From contig JAMCAN010000001.1 of the NCBI GenBank assembly GCA_023715185.1, positions 868,001 to 932,000 on the forward strand: a stretch of 64,000 bases of DNA, given 5' to 3'. Shown here one piece after another: positions 8,222 through 17,082 of this stretch (position 1 is the first letter of the stretch; each line of letters starts with the position of its first letter). The notes under the pieces were generated by a model. It was given only the letters and a program-made list of their open reading frames with translations. It had not been told where the DNA came from and ran no database searches. The stretch comes from Planococcus sp. MER TA 32b (lineage in GTDB: Bacteria; Bacillota; Bacilli; Bacillales_A; Planococcaceae). The position numbers were made by a program, and so were the translations under genes.

Positions 8222-9322
8222 CTAAATCGTCCAGCGGTCATTCACAATCGCGATCAGCATCCAGTCACCATTGCTGTTTTTCTCGAATACCATGTTCAGG
8301 CTCTGCCAGTCCATTCCATCGTATTGGTCTGTGCCTGGATAATAGTATTCGACGATTGTCGCATCGGGATATAGTTGGTGGATAAACTCCGTGGTTGTCG
8401 GATAGTTCCGGCCGTAACGTTCTTTGGCGGTGTAATTGGCATCCAACAAATATTCATCGTAATACTCGGCAGGTGTCAGATTGATCTCAAAACCGCTTCC
8501 GTCTTCATATCCCCATAAATAATCATTCGCATCATTCATGAAGCCGGGAAGCTGCGCTTTGGAGAAAGTGACACCGCCATTGTCGACACAGCCGCCGGCA
8601 TATGGGCAGAATGTCAATCCGTCGGAGGAGCTGACATAAGCGGCGACATCGTCAAAGTCTTCGGCCTGCAGTTCTGCCAGAATGTCATTGGCGGTCATCA
8701 GCAAGTCCTGCTTTTCAGGAATAAAACTTGGTTCGATGGCCCGTGCCAGGAACGCCGCAAACTGGGCGCGTGTCACATCGATGTCCGGGCGGAAAGTATT
8801 GTCCGGATAACCGCGGGCTACGCCTTGGTCAGCCAGTCGGGAAACGGCGTCAAACGCGTAATGGCTTTCGCTCATATCCCGGAAATCATTATCGGGTGCA
8901 TCCGGGAAGTAGAGGGCGCGGTCCAGCATGGCCACTGTTTGCGCGCGTGTCACAGTCCAATCCGGACGGAAATAATTGCCCGGATAACCGAAGATGATTT
9001 CTTCCTCGGCAGCAGAAGCGATATAACCGGAAAACTCGTGGCTGGCCGACACATCACGGAAACCTGGGTCGCGCGGCGTGTCATCCAGGTTCAATGCGCG
9101 TCCGATCATGGCGACAGCATGCGACCGTTTGACTGGATCATCTGGCCGGAAGGTGCCATCAGGATACCCATTGATGATTCCTTCTTCATGCAGAAACGCA
9201 ATTTCAAAGGCAAAAGGGTGATCACCGGGCACGTCATCAAACAACACGATCGCCTTGGCAGGAGACGAAAACGAACTGAACATCAGGATGGCAGCAGCGA
9301 TTAAAGACAAAACCGTCTTCAT
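8222..9322 (-). CDS. S-layer homology (SLH) domain surface protein
   Basis: A 366-residue secreted protein: Sec signal peptide with cleavage after SSPAKA (about residue 24), three SLH repeats (about 28-200; each has a GYPDGTFRPD-type core followed by T/K-R-A/S), then a C-terminal domain of about 160 residues that I do not recognise. SLH repeats bind pyruvylated secondary wall polymer and hold the protein on the cell surface. The C-terminal domain has two Cys close together (FCPYAGGCVD), possibly a disulfide, unusual for an exported Firmicutes protein. GGGAGGG precedes the ATG. Confidence 0.88.
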   Translation of the reverse strand: MKTVLSLIAAAILMFSSFSSPAKAIVLFDDVPGDHPFAFEIAFLHEEGIINGYPDGTFRPDDPVKRSHAVAMIGRALNLDDTPRDPGFRDVSASHEFSGYIASAAEEEIIFGYPGNYFRPDWTVTRAQTVAMLDRALYFPDAPDNDFRDMSESHYAFDAVSRLADQGVARGYPDNTFRPDIDVTRAQFAAFLARAIEPSFIPEKQDLLMTANDILAELQAEDFDDVAAYVSSSDGLTFCPYAGGCVDNGGVTFSKAQLPGFMNDANDYLWGYEDGSGFEINLTPAEYYDEYLLDANYTAKERYGRNYPTTTEFIHQLYPDATIVEYYYPGTDQYDGMDWQSLNMVFEKNSNGDWMLIAIVNDRWTI

Positions 9323-9432
9323 ATCAATCCCTCCCTGTTTGCTTCCAGTGTAACATATTCTTTGTTAAAAGTATTATATTATTGTTATAAATAATAAAAT
9401 ATTGACATTTAAAAATGAACATCATCCGGATG

Positions 9433-9465
9433 AAAAACAGCCCGGAATCAATGGATTCCGAGCTG
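9433..9465 (-). terminator. Terminator of the SDR gene
   Basis: CAGC-(T)CGGAATC pairs with GATTCCG-(G)GCTG on the minus strand, followed by five T. Confidence 0.75.
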
Positions 9466-9493
9466 TATTATCAAATTAACACTGATTTTATTC

Positions 9494-10243
9494 TTACAAA
9501 GCACCCATACCGCCATCGATGCGGTACTGGACACCGGTGATGAACGTACTTTCATCAGAGGCAAGGAACAGCACGAGATTGGCGATGTCGCCGGATTCCC
9601 CGTAACGGCCAAGCGGAATCGATTGGGCGAGTGTCGCTTCATCGACTTCAAGTCCTGTTTCGAGCGAACGCATCATCCTTGTATTGACCGGTGACGGGTG
9701 GATGGAATTCACCCGGATATTATGCGCCGCACTTTCAACAGCGGCGGCTTTCGTCAAACCGACAACCGCATGTTTGGAGGTGATATAAGGCGACACATTC
9801 GGTGAGCCGCCAAGGCCAGCGACAGAAGAGGTATTGATGATGCTTCCCGATTTTTGCTCCATCATGACCGGGAGGACGTTCTGCAATCCCAGGAAGACGC
9901 CGCGCACATTCACCGACAGGACCTTATCGAAATCCTCGATTTTTTGCTCAGTGATCGGAGCCACTTTCCCTTCGATGCCGGCATTATTGAAGAAAATATC
10001 GATTTTGCCGAAATGCTCCACAGTTTCAGCAACGTAGTTTTTAACGTCTTCTTCTTTGGAAACATCCGCCTGTACGGTCAATACATTGTCGCCCAGTTCG
10101 TTTTTTGCCTCAGCAAGTGCATCTTCGAAAAGATCCACTAATACGACTGAAGCCCCTTCATCCAAAAACCGCTTCGCTGTAACTTTACCTATTCCTCCGG
10201 CACCACCTGTAATCACTGCCACTTTATCCTGTAATCTTCCCAA
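9494..10243 (-). CDS. Short-chain dehydrogenase/reductase (classical SDR)
   Basis: A 249-residue Rossmann-fold oxidoreductase. Seen: GGAGGIGK cofactor motif (about 13-20), DVS and NNAG motifs, catalytic Ser of NTSSVAG (about 139), YITSK with catalytic Tyr/Lys (about 154-158), and the C-terminal GVQYRIDGGMGAL. The acidic residue at the end of beta-2 (VVLVDLF) suggests NAD(H) preference. Related to FabG and glucose 1-dehydrogenase; substrate unknown. The start is TTG at 10243, 8 bp behind AAGGAGG. Confidence 0.88.
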   Translation of the reverse strand: MGRLQDKVAVITGGAGGIGKVTAKRFLDEGASVVLVDLFEDALAEAKNELGDNVLTVQADVSKEEDVKNYVAETVEHFGKIDIFFNNAGIEGKVAPITEQKIEDFDKVLSVNVRGVFLGLQNVLPVMMEQKSGSIINTSSVAGLGGSPNVSPYITSKHAVVGLTKAAAVESAAHNIRVNSIHPSPVNTRMMRSLETGLEVDEATLAQSIPLGRYGESGDIANLVLFLASDESTFITGVQYRIDGGMGAL

Positions 10244-10297
10244 AACTTTTTCCTCCTTTGTAATCGGAATTTTTAATCTATTTATCCTGCATCTTTC

Positions 10298-10325
10298 ATT
10301 TTAGCAGTGGAGTTTTTGAAATCAA
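10298..10325 (-). promoter_or_regulatory. Putative promoter of the SDR gene
   Basis: Minus strand: TTGATT (10325-10320), 16-bp spacer, TAAAAT (10303-10298), 55 bp before the TTG start. Confidence 0.45.
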
Positions 10326-10340
10326 CTAATAGGGTGCGAT

Positions 10341-10388
10341 ATAAAAAACGGCTTCGAGTTAGTTGCGATTAACTAACTCGAAGCCGTT
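10341..10388 (-). terminator. Long perfect hairpin terminator after the ATP-grasp fragment
   Basis: An 18-bp perfect stem (10347-10364 with 10371-10388) with a 6-base loop, followed on the minus strand by six T. It closes the truncated ATP-grasp gene and separates it from the SDR gene. Confidence 0.85.
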
Positions 10389-10432
10389 CAGTTTAGTATT
10401 CTATGAAGAAATGGACATCCGGTTTTCTGCTG

Positions 10433-10942
10433 TTAAACCGTAACTTTCGATTTCTCCAATTCTTTGCCGAGCAGCTTCGCCAGTTCCAGCATGCCGAATT
10501 TGCCGGCAGCAGCTTCCGCGTCCGAATTGTAATTCGTATTGGTGTTGACGTCGTAAGTGAAAATCTCGCCCGCTGCATTGCGGATGAATTCGATTCCCGC
10601 GACGGCAATGTCGTTTTGGCGAAGGAACTCCTCGTACTTCGCGATGATCGGATCATCGAATCCTTCGACCACCTGGAATTTCGGTGTCTCTTCGGGCTGC
10701 TCGCCGACAGGGCAGAACAGGTCGTCGATGCGGCAGGCGTCAGCCGGGCACAATTCGAACCCTTCCGAAGTATCCACCTGCACCGCGTAAACGAATTTCC
10801 CGCCGACAAACTCACAGCGCGTGATGAACGGTTCCGGCGCCTGGATATATTCCTGGATCAGCGTGATGCCGTCGATCGACGGATCAAATTCACCGCCGTC
10901 AAGATATTCGGAAGCTTTTGAGTGTTTTTCGAAGGTTTTCAT
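10433..10942 (-). pseudogene. Truncated ATP-grasp protein (C-terminal part only)
   Basis: 169 codons that match only the C-terminal half of an ATP-grasp ligase: a QEYI hinge-like strand, then AGIEFIRNAAGEIFTYDVN with the Asn-rich NTNTNYN metal site and GMLELAKLLG helix. The N-terminal substrate and ATP-binding lobes are absent. The first ATG is directly preceded by a 20-bp palindrome and has no ribosome binding site, and the frame upstream of it does not read as ATP-grasp sequence. Most likely the 5' half was lost at the palindrome. It still has a strong terminator. A short functional protein cannot be excluded. Confidence 0.65.
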
Positions 10943-10943
10943 C

Positions 10944-10963
10944 GCTTTTCGCCTGCGAAAAGC
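10944..10963. repeat. Palindrome GCTTTTCGC/GCGAAAAGC, copy 1
   Basis: GCTTTTCGC, 2-base centre, GCGAAAAGC, then ATC. The same arms recur at 12245-12266. It abuts the truncated ATP-grasp frame. Confidence 0.85.
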
Positions 10964-11065
10964 ATCAAAATGTGTTTTTGTTTGGGTGTGAGAAGGAGAT
11001 TTAGCTTAGAGAGGTGGGTTGGAGGATGTTTTTGGGGAGGGAAAATAGTTGTTGGAAATTATATC

Positions 11066-11154
11066 GGCGTTCAGGAGAATAATCAGGCGTTCAGGAGAAT
11101 AATCAGGCGTTCAGGAAAATAATCAGGCGTTCAGAAGAATAATCGGGCGCTCAG
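11066..11154 (+). repeat. 20-bp tandem array, type 1 (array A, five units)
   Basis: GGCGTTCAG cores start at 11066, 11086, 11106, 11126 and 11146 (the last is GGCGCTCAG), exactly 20 bp apart, separated by AT-rich 11-mers such as GAGAATAATCA. It lies just downstream of the NERD gene. Confidence 0.95.
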
Positions 11155-11168
11155 CATTTCAGGCATAT

Positions 11169-11191
11169 AAAAACGCCGTTTTTAGACGGCG
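11169..11191 (-). terminator. Terminator of the NERD gene
   Basis: Minus strand CGCCGT, loop, ACGGCG, five T. It begins 3 bp after the stop codon. Confidence 0.8.
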
Positions 11192-11193
11192 AA

Positions 11194-12159
11194 TCATGAT
11201 TTTTCTTTTATTCGATATCGGCGTGACTTGGTTTCACCAAACACTTCAAAGTCATACTGCACCAAAATCCTTTTTGCTACATCAGCATTCTCCAACAAAC
11301 AAAACTCCCTAAATTCCTTATTCGTAACACTGTCATCGACAAACGAAAAATACTCCTGCAGCGCGAAATGGTGGGCAGCCGAATTTTTCGCCCCACATCC
11401 TCTGCACACCCAATTCCTTTTCAACCGCACCACCTGATATCCTTTGCAATCGACACAGTAGACGCCTTTTTTCAAGTCACCATATGCAATTTGGTATGTT
11501 TCACAAAGCGGCCTTCGCACATACGGTGAGTGATTAGCCTCGATCAGCCTCTTGATTTTATTTATTTTCAAAGGTGCAGGATCTGGAGGAAGGGAGCGCA
11601 GGATGTTGTAGAGATATTCGTTCATCTGATACGTTTTGCAAATCGGCGCGCCGGATGGCTTCGAGTGGAACAGACACTGATTCGCCGTATACACAATCAG
11701 GCCCTTCACACGGACATCGATTTTCCGCTTCCCGAGCCAAAGCCTCAAAAACTGTATATTCTTGTTCAGCTGAAACACCGGATCATCAAGAATCAGCCGC
11801 TGCCCCTTCGAATCCATGCGAATAAATTCACCCGTCTTCTCATCGAAATGGAGATCTTCGCTGACATTCTTCGAGTCGAGAATAATGATGCCTTTTTCCG
11901 TCAGCACCAGCCCGTCAAACTGCGTCTTCCAATCGCCGTCCACCAGGCCGATGTCCCATAAGGCCGCAAAATTTTCGTCCAGGCGAAACTCCTGGAATTT
12001 CTTCCGCATCTTATTTTCCCCGCGCTCGCCGGCCGTTTTACGATGCAGCTGATTTTCCAGATATTCTTTCCTCGGATGCTTTTCCGGCAGCCTTGCAATA
12101 AAATATTGAATAGCCTGTCCAAGCGGCAAAAGCTCAATCGGTCCCTCTATAATCGCCAC
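11194..12159 (-). CDS. NERD-domain protein with C-terminal zinc ribbon
   Basis: A 321-residue protein. After a helical N-terminus, residues about 45-160 form the nuclease-related NERD domain: GERGENKM, then DGLVLTEKGIIILDSKN (Asp, and the D-S-K variant of the E-x-K core), then LVYTANQ-type strand. A C-terminal zinc ribbon is formed by YCVDC and CRGCG (about 222-247). NERD domains resemble restriction-type nucleases; the biological role is mostly unknown. The start is GTG at 12159 with a weak GGAAGAAAGAG upstream, so the exact start is uncertain. The gene is bracketed by two copies of a palindrome-plus-array element. Confidence 0.85.
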   Translation of the reverse strand: MAIIEGPIELLPLGQAIQYFIARLPEKHPRKEYLENQLHRKTAGERGENKMRKKFQEFRLDENFAALWDIGLVDGDWKTQFDGLVLTEKGIIILDSKNVSEDLHFDEKTGEFIRMDSKGQRLILDDPVFQLNKNIQFLRLWLGKRKIDVRVKGLIVYTANQCLFHSKPSGAPICKTYQMNEYLYNILRSLPPDPAPLKINKIKRLIEANHSPYVRRPLCETYQIAYGDLKKGVYCVDCKGYQVVRLKRNWVCRGCGAKNSAAHHFALQEYFSFVDDSVTNKEFREFCLLENADVAKRILVQYDFEVFGETKSRRYRIKEKS

Positions 12160-12244
12160 CTCTTTCTTCCATGTGAATAAATTATAGCATTCTGAAGTGT
12201 AATTATTTAAAAATTAAGAAAATATTTTTTGGTGGGGGTTTTTC

Positions 12245-12266
12245 GCTTTTCGCAGCTGCGAAAAGC
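12245..12266. repeat. Palindrome GCTTTTCGC/GCGAAAAGC, copy 2
   Basis: A perfect 22-bp palindrome: GCTTTTCGC arm, AGCT centre, GCGAAAAGC arm, followed by ATC as in copy 1 at 10944. It lies 112 bp before array B, as copy 1 lies 102 bp before array A. Confidence 0.85.
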
Positions 12267-12378
12267 ATCCATTTGTCACTTTCTTTCAGTATTTGAGTTA
12301 GGGGGAGTGGTTTTTTCTCCTTAACCGATAACAGAGCGGACGAATTTACTTTTGAAAAGGGGCGTGGAGGATTAATCG

Positions 12379-12508
12379 GGCGTTCAGGGAGATATTCAGG
12401 CGTTCAGGGAGATTATTCAGGCGCTCAGCAAATTAATCAGGCGTTCAAAACAATATTCAGGCGTTCAGCAGAATAATCAGGCGTTCAAAAAAATAATCAG
12501 GCGCTCAG
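12379..12508 (+). repeat. 20-bp tandem array, type 1 (array B, seven units)
   Basis: GGCGTTCAG/GGCGCTCAG/GGCGTTCAA cores start at 12379, 12399, 12420, 12440, 12460, 12480 and 12500. Linkers are AT-rich and end in TCA. It lies between fhs and the NERD gene; apart from the palindrome and this array, the 429-bp gap holds nothing else that I recognise. Confidence 0.95.
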
Positions 12509-12531
12509 CAAAAATCCCACTCCCACCCCAC

Positions 12532-12564
12532 AAAAAAATCCCCAAAAGCCGAAGCTCCCGGGGA
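12532..12564 (-). terminator. Terminator of fhs
   Basis: Minus strand TCCCCGGGAGC, TTCG tetraloop, GCTTTTGGGGA (11 bp with three G-U pairs), then seven T. Confidence 0.8.
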
Positions 12565-12588
12565 CACAAAAAAACTCACCCTCAAATC

Positions 12589-14253
12589 CTAAAACAACCC
12601 AACAGCCTCGCCATCAGATCCAACATCCATCTTCAAAGCCGCGGGCTGCTTCGGCAATCCGGGCATCGTCATGATGTCGCCCGTCAAGCACACCAGGAAG
12701 CCGGCGCCAAGTTTCGGCATGATCTCGCGGATTGTCACCGTAAAGCCTTCCGGGCGGCCGAGCAGTTTCGGCTGGTCGGACAGCGAATACTGCGTCTTCG
12801 CCATGCAGATCGGCAACGCGTCCCAGCCGAATTTCTTCAGTTCGACCAGCTGCTTCTGCGCTTTATCGGTCAGCTGTATATCAGCGCCGCCGTATACTTT
12901 CTGCACAATCACGCGAAGTTTCTCTTCCACAGAATCGCTTTCCTCATACAATAAAGAAAAGTCTTTCGGCCGCTCCAATTCTTCTTTCACAAGAGCGGCC
13001 AGTTCCAAACCGCCGGCGCCGCCTTGTTCCCACACATTCGTCAGCGCGACACGCACACCAGAAGCCTCGCACCAGGACACAATCTCCGCAATTTCTTTCT
13101 CACTATCCGTCACAAAACGGTTCAGCGCCACCACTGGCTCGACGCCGAATTGGCGAATCGTATCCACGTGTTTCGCCAGATTGACCATGCCGCGTCTCAC
13201 CGCGTCCGCATCCGCGTCACCCAGCAGCGACTTCACGACACCGCCGTGCATCTTCAGCGCGCGCACCGTCGCCACGATCACGACCGCATCGGGATGGAAG
13301 CCGCCTTTGCGCGACTTGATGTGCATGAATTTCTCCGCACCCAGGTCCGCGCCGAATCCTGCTTCAGTCACCACAATGTCCGCCAGCAGTCTCGCCGTGT
13401 TCGTCGCCATCAGCGAGTTGCAGCCGTGCGCGATGTTTGCAAATGGTCCCCCGTGGATAATCGCAGGCGTGCCTTCGATCGTCTGCACCAAATTGGGTTT
13501 GAAAGCCTCTTTCAACAATAAAGTCAGCGCCCCCTCAACACCGAGGTCGCGCACCATGACCGGCATTCTGTCATACGTATAGCCAACAACCATGCTCGCC
13601 AGCCGTTCCTTCAAATCTTCCAAAGAGGTCGCGAGGCACAGCACCGCCATAATTTCAGAAGCCACCGTAATATCGAAACCGTCCTGGCGAGGGATGCCGC
13701 CAGCCGGTCCACCCAGCCCTATCGTCACTTGGCGCAGCGCGCGGTCGTTAATGTCCAAAGTACGCTTCCACGTAATCCGCCGCGGATCGATGTTCAGTGC
13801 ATTGCCTTGGTGCAGATGGTTATCGATAAAAGCGGCCAACGCGTTATTCGCTGACGTAATAGCGTGGATGTCGCCGGTGAAATGCAGATTGATATCTTCC
13901 ATCGGCAGCACCTGTGCAAATCCGCCGCCCGTCGCGCCGCCTTTAACGCCCATGACTGGCCCAAGTGAAGGTTCGCGCAAAGCCACAATCACCGATTCAT
14001 CCAATTGCTTAAACGCATCCGCAAGACCGACTGTCACCGTCGACTTGCCTTCGCCCGCAAGTGTCGGACTGATGGCCGTCACCAGCACGACTTTCCCAAA
14101 ACCGGCAGGCGCCGGCAAGGAATTCACATTTATTTTGGCTTTATATTTTCCATATAACTCCAGCGCTTCATCCGGAATTCCGGCTCGTTCCGCAATTTCC
14201 CGGATGGGCAAAATCTTCGCATCAGCAGCAATCGATAAATCCGTAAACGACAT
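12589..14253 (-). CDS. fhs: Formate--tetrahydrofolate ligase
   Basis: A 554-residue enzyme joining formate to tetrahydrofolate with ATP to give 10-formyl-THF for purine and formyl-Met synthesis. Seen: the ATP loop variant [14 protein letters not shown] (about 64-77; most homologues have TPAGEGKTT), the [10 protein letters not shown] segment (about 103-112), and [14 protein letters not shown]. Full length for the family. Monocistronic with a UUCG-loop terminator. Confidence 0.97.
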   Translation of the reverse strand: MSFTDLSIAADAKILPIREIAERAGIPDEALELYGKYKAKINVNSLPAPAGFGKVVLVTAISPTLAGEGKSTVTVGLADAFKQLDESVIVALREPSLGPVMGVKGGATGGGFAQVLPMEDINLHFTGDIHAITSANNALAAFIDNHLHQGNALNIDPRRITWKRTLDINDRALRQVTIGLGGPAGGIPRQDGFDITVASEIMAVLCLATSLEDLKERLASMVVGYTYDRMPVMVRDLGVEGALTLLLKEAFKPNLVQTIEGTPAIIHGGPFANIAHGCNSLMATNTARLLADIVVTEAGFGADLGAEKFMHIKSRKGGFHPDAVVIVATVRALKMHGGVVKSLLGDADADAVRRGMVNLAKHVDTIRQFGVEPVVALNRFVTDSEKEIAEIVSWCEASGVRVALTNVWEQGGAGGLELAALVKEELERPKDFSLLYEESDSVEEKLRVIVQKVYGGADIQLTDKAQKQLVELKKFGWDALPICMAKTQYSLSDQPKLLGRPEGFTVTIREIMPKLGAGFLVCLTGDIMTMPGLPKQPAALKMDVGSDGEAVGLF

Positions 14254-14361
14254 TCAATTTCCCACTTTCATTTTTTATTTATTATAACCATAATGCCTTA
14301 AAGAAAAGAACGCCAGCCCATTTACCCGAATACAATGAAAAATGGAAATACCCGCGAACCG

Positions 14362-14391
14362 TTGGCTATTGCGGCCGTAAAACGGTATCAT
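14362..14391 (+). promoter_or_regulatory. Possible promoter of the prs paralogue
   Basis: TTGGCT (14362-14367), 18-bp spacer, TATCAT (14386-14391), 44 bp before the start. Confidence 0.4.
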
Positions 14392-14434
14392 AAAATTATC
14401 TACAATTAAGATTTTTAAGAAGGGGGCCCACCCA

Positions 14435-15385
14435 TTGCCTTATCAATTACGCAAAAACTTCAAATTGTTCACCCTGAATTCCAACCCCGATCTAGCGCAG
14501 GAAATTGCCGGTCTGCTCGACGTCAAACTTGGCAAAAGCTCCATTACCCGCTTTAGTGATGGTGAAGTCCAGATCAATATCGAAGAAAGCGTCCGCGGCG
14601 CGGATGTCTACCTCGTGCAGTCGACTTCGCAGCCCGGCAATGAGCATGTCATGGAACTCCTCATTATGATTGACGCGTTGAAACGGGCATCCGCAAACAC
14701 GATCAACGTGGTAATTCCGTATTATGGCTATGCGCGGCAGGACCGGAAAGCGGCTTCCCGCGAACCGATCACGGCGAAGCTCGTCGCCAATATGCTTGAA
14801 AAAGCTGGCGCGACGCATATCATCACACTGGATTTTCACGCCCCTCAAATCCAGGGATTCTTCAATCTGCCGGTCGACCAGCTGCGAGGCGGCAAAATTC
14901 TTCAGAAGCATTTCGCTGACAAGAATCTCGAAGACGCGATCGTTGTAGCTCCGGACAACGGGGGGCTCGGCCGCGCCCGCAAGCTTGCGGATCACCTGAA
15001 CGTGCCGATCGGCTTCATCGATAAGCGCCAGGAAGAGCCTGGTTCACCTGAAACCGTGAATATCGTCGGTGACATCAAAGGCAAAAATGTCATCATCATT
15101 GTGGACATCGTCGATACCGCAACGACGATTTCAATGGCTGCCGATGTACTCGTGAAAAATGGCGCGAAAGCCGTTTACGCCTGCTGTACGCATCCTGTGC
15201 TGTCCGGCCGGTCGATCGAGCGCATCGAGAACTCGGCTTTGACCGAGCTCGTCGTCACAAACACCATCGACGTGCCTGAAGAAAAACAGACCCCGAAAAT
15301 CACGATTCTTTCTGTCGCGCCGTTATTGGCGGAAGCGATTGAACATGTTCATAACGAAAAGCCTGTCAGTCCTTTATTCGAATAA
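14435..15385 (+). CDS. prs: Divergent ribose-phosphate pyrophosphokinase paralogue
   Basis: A 316-residue homologue of class I PRPP synthetase, colinear over its whole length ([42 protein letters not shown]). Several catalytic positions differ from Bacillus Prs as I recall it: the flexible loop reads [10 protein letters not shown] instead of DKRRPRPN (loss of the catalytic second Arg), the SPDHGG motif is APDNGG, and the PRPP loop is VDIVDTATT instead of DDIIDTAGT. It does not lie next to glmU, the usual place for prs. Probably a second copy with altered or lost synthetase activity (inference). The start is TTG behind AAGGGGG. Confidence 0.88.
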   Translation: MPYQLRKNFKLFTLNSNPDLAQEIAGLLDVKLGKSSITRFSDGEVQINIEESVRGADVYLVQSTSQPGNEHVMELLIMIDALKRASANTINVVIPYYGYARQDRKAASREPITAKLVANMLEKAGATHIITLDFHAPQIQGFFNLPVDQLRGGKILQKHFADKNLEDAIVVAPDNGGLGRARKLADHLNVPIGFIDKRQEEPGSPETVNIVGDIKGKNVIIIVDIVDTATTISMAADVLVKNGAKAVYACCTHPVLSGRSIERIENSALTELVVTNTIDVPEEKQTPKITILSVAPLLAEAIEHVHNEKPVSPLFE

Positions 15386-15397
15386 AACCTGAAAACC

Positions 15398-15447
15398 CCC
15401 TCCGCTGAGCTGCCGGTATTTCAATACCAGCTTGTCAGCAGAGGGTG
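15398..15447. terminator. Bidirectional terminator between prs paralogue and amidase
   Basis: Interrupted long stem: CCCTC/GAGGG, GCTGA/TCAGC, GGTAT/ATACC with a TTCA loop. T-rich on both sides, four T on the minus strand. Confidence 0.7.
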
Positions 15448-15461
15448 TTCTTGTTATGCGT

Positions 15462-16919
15462 TCAATAAGTTTCAAGGTTCGGGGCAATCCGTTTCCGGGA
15501 AGCCTGCTCGTAAGAATAGGCAAGTTCGATCAGACGCGCTTCGCTGAAAGCCTGCGCGCTGAGCGTCACGCCGACCGGATGGCCATTGCTCGTGTAGCCG
15601 GCTGGTACCGTGATGGACGGATAGCCCGCTTTTGCTGGCATGCCGGCGCCGCGATTGTCCTGGAATAAAAGGGCGTCCAGATTGTATTTCGCCATAGCAG
15701 CGTCGATGCCTTCGGTTTTTGCCGTCCGCAAATCGGTTTCTCGATGTTCCAGGTATCTCGGGTCTGACGGGTCATCGCTCATCGACTGCGATTTCTCCAA
15801 TTCCGCCTGGCCGAATTTCATGCGGCGATCGGGATCCTGTTTGTTGAATTCAATTACGTCCGCCACCGTTTTGACAGGGACCTCATCGGATGTGGTCTGC
15901 AAATACGCATTGACGCCGCGTTTGAATTCGTACCAAAGAACGTCTGACTGGAACGGTTCGACGGGAATCGTCACTTCTTCGATGATGGCGCCTTGCGCTT
16001 TCATCTGTTCGATTGCCTGGTCGATGATTAAGCGTTCTTCCGGCTCTTCGTCATTTAAGAATGAAACGTCGACACCGATCCGGGCACCTTTCAGTCCGTC
16101 AGCTATTAAGTGCGGCGTATAATCGGCCAATGCTTTTTCGGCGCTTGCCTGAGTGGCCGGATCGCGTTCGTCGACGCCCGTCAATACACCCAGCATAACT
16201 GCCGCGTCAGTAACAGTTCGCGCCATTGGTCCAGGTGTATCCTGGCTTTCGGAAATCGGGATGATGCCGGAGCGGCTGATGAGGCCGACTGTCGGTTTGA
16301 TGCCGACAATGGAATTGGCGCTGGCAGGGCTTAATATCGATCCCGCCGTTTCGGTGCCCACACCGACCACCGCAAAATTCGATGCGATGGCGGCTCCGGT
16401 CCCGGAACTCGAACCACCGACATCACCGGCTTTGAACGTGCTGACGCCATATGGATTAAGGACCTGTCCGCCAAGTCCGCTGTAGCCGCTTGGCCCTTCT
16501 TTCGACATGAAGTAAGCCCATTCACTCAAATTGACTTTGCCGAGAATGACGGCGCCTGCTTGCCTTAATCGGGAGGCCACAAAAGAATCCTCCCGCGCGA
16601 AATTATTTTCAAGCGCGATGGCGCCGGTTGTCGTCGGCATCGCGTCCGCTGTTTCAATATTGTCTTTTAAGAGGACCGGAATGCCGTATAAGGGACCCTG
16701 GCCATCCTGTCCGCGCATTTCATCCAGCTCGGCTGCGATTTTCAGCGCGTCGGGATTGAGGGACAGCACCGAATTGATCCTCGGACCGTTCTTATCATAT
16801 TTTTCAATCCGGTCAAGATAGCTTTGCACCAGCTGGGCGGAAGTCAGTTTTCCTTCTTTGAACGCTTTCTGGATTTCATTGATTGTCGTTTCGTTTACCG
16901 CGAATGTGGTCGTTTCCAT
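15462..16919 (-). CDS. Amidase-signature family hydrolase
   Basis: A 485-residue amidase with the Ser-cisSer-Lys triad: Lys in VLLKDNIET (about residue 85), the Gly/Ser-rich GGSSSGTGAAIAS (about 168-180), and the nucleophile Ser region GTETAGSILSPAS (about 188-200; many homologues have GTETDGS). It acts on carboxylic amides; the substrate is unknown. There are no gatA/gatC neighbours, so it is not the tRNA amidotransferase subunit. AAAGGGG precedes ATG. Cytoplasmic, no signal peptide. Confidence 0.9.
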   Translation of the reverse strand: METTTFAVNETTINEIQKAFKEGKLTSAQLVQSYLDRIEKYDKNGPRINSVLSLNPDALKIAAELDEMRGQDGQGPLYGIPVLLKDNIETADAMPTTTGAIALENNFAREDSFVASRLRQAGAVILGKVNLSEWAYFMSKEGPSGYSGLGGQVLNPYGVSTFKAGDVGGSSSGTGAAIASNFAVVGVGTETAGSILSPASANSIVGIKPTVGLISRSGIIPISESQDTPGPMARTVTDAAVMLGVLTGVDERDPATQASAEKALADYTPHLIADGLKGARIGVDVSFLNDEEPEERLIIDQAIEQMKAQGAIIEEVTIPVEPFQSDVLWYEFKRGVNAYLQTTSDEVPVKTVADVIEFNKQDPDRRMKFGQAELEKSQSMSDDPSDPRYLEHRETDLRTAKTEGIDAAMAKYNLDALLFQDNRGAGMPAKAGYPSITVPAGYTSNGHPVGVTLSAQAFSEARLIELAYSYEQASRKRIAPNLETY

Positions 16920-17082
16920 CTGTATGCCCCTTTGCTGATTAATAAAATCCTAATGTCAGTGTACACTATTCGGGTCTGGCGGATGACTGGGAAGTGTCCA
17001 TCTTAAAAAGATGACTTATTTTATTGCCAAAACGGGTAGTATATATTATAGAAGAATTTCGAGGGCAAGAGGTGGTACATAG

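Noticed and set aside
11066-12508. CRISPR-like look of the 20-bp arrays
   Set aside because: The units are contiguous repeats with 11-bp AT-rich linkers that are themselves similar, far shorter than CRISPR spacers; there are no cas genes and no leader.
12671-13582. A 303-codon open frame on the plus strand opposite fhs
   Set aside because: It lies wholly antisense to a full-length, clearly homologous fhs gene, has no ribosome binding site, and its composition (Ser/Thr/Pro-rich) is that of a shadow frame.
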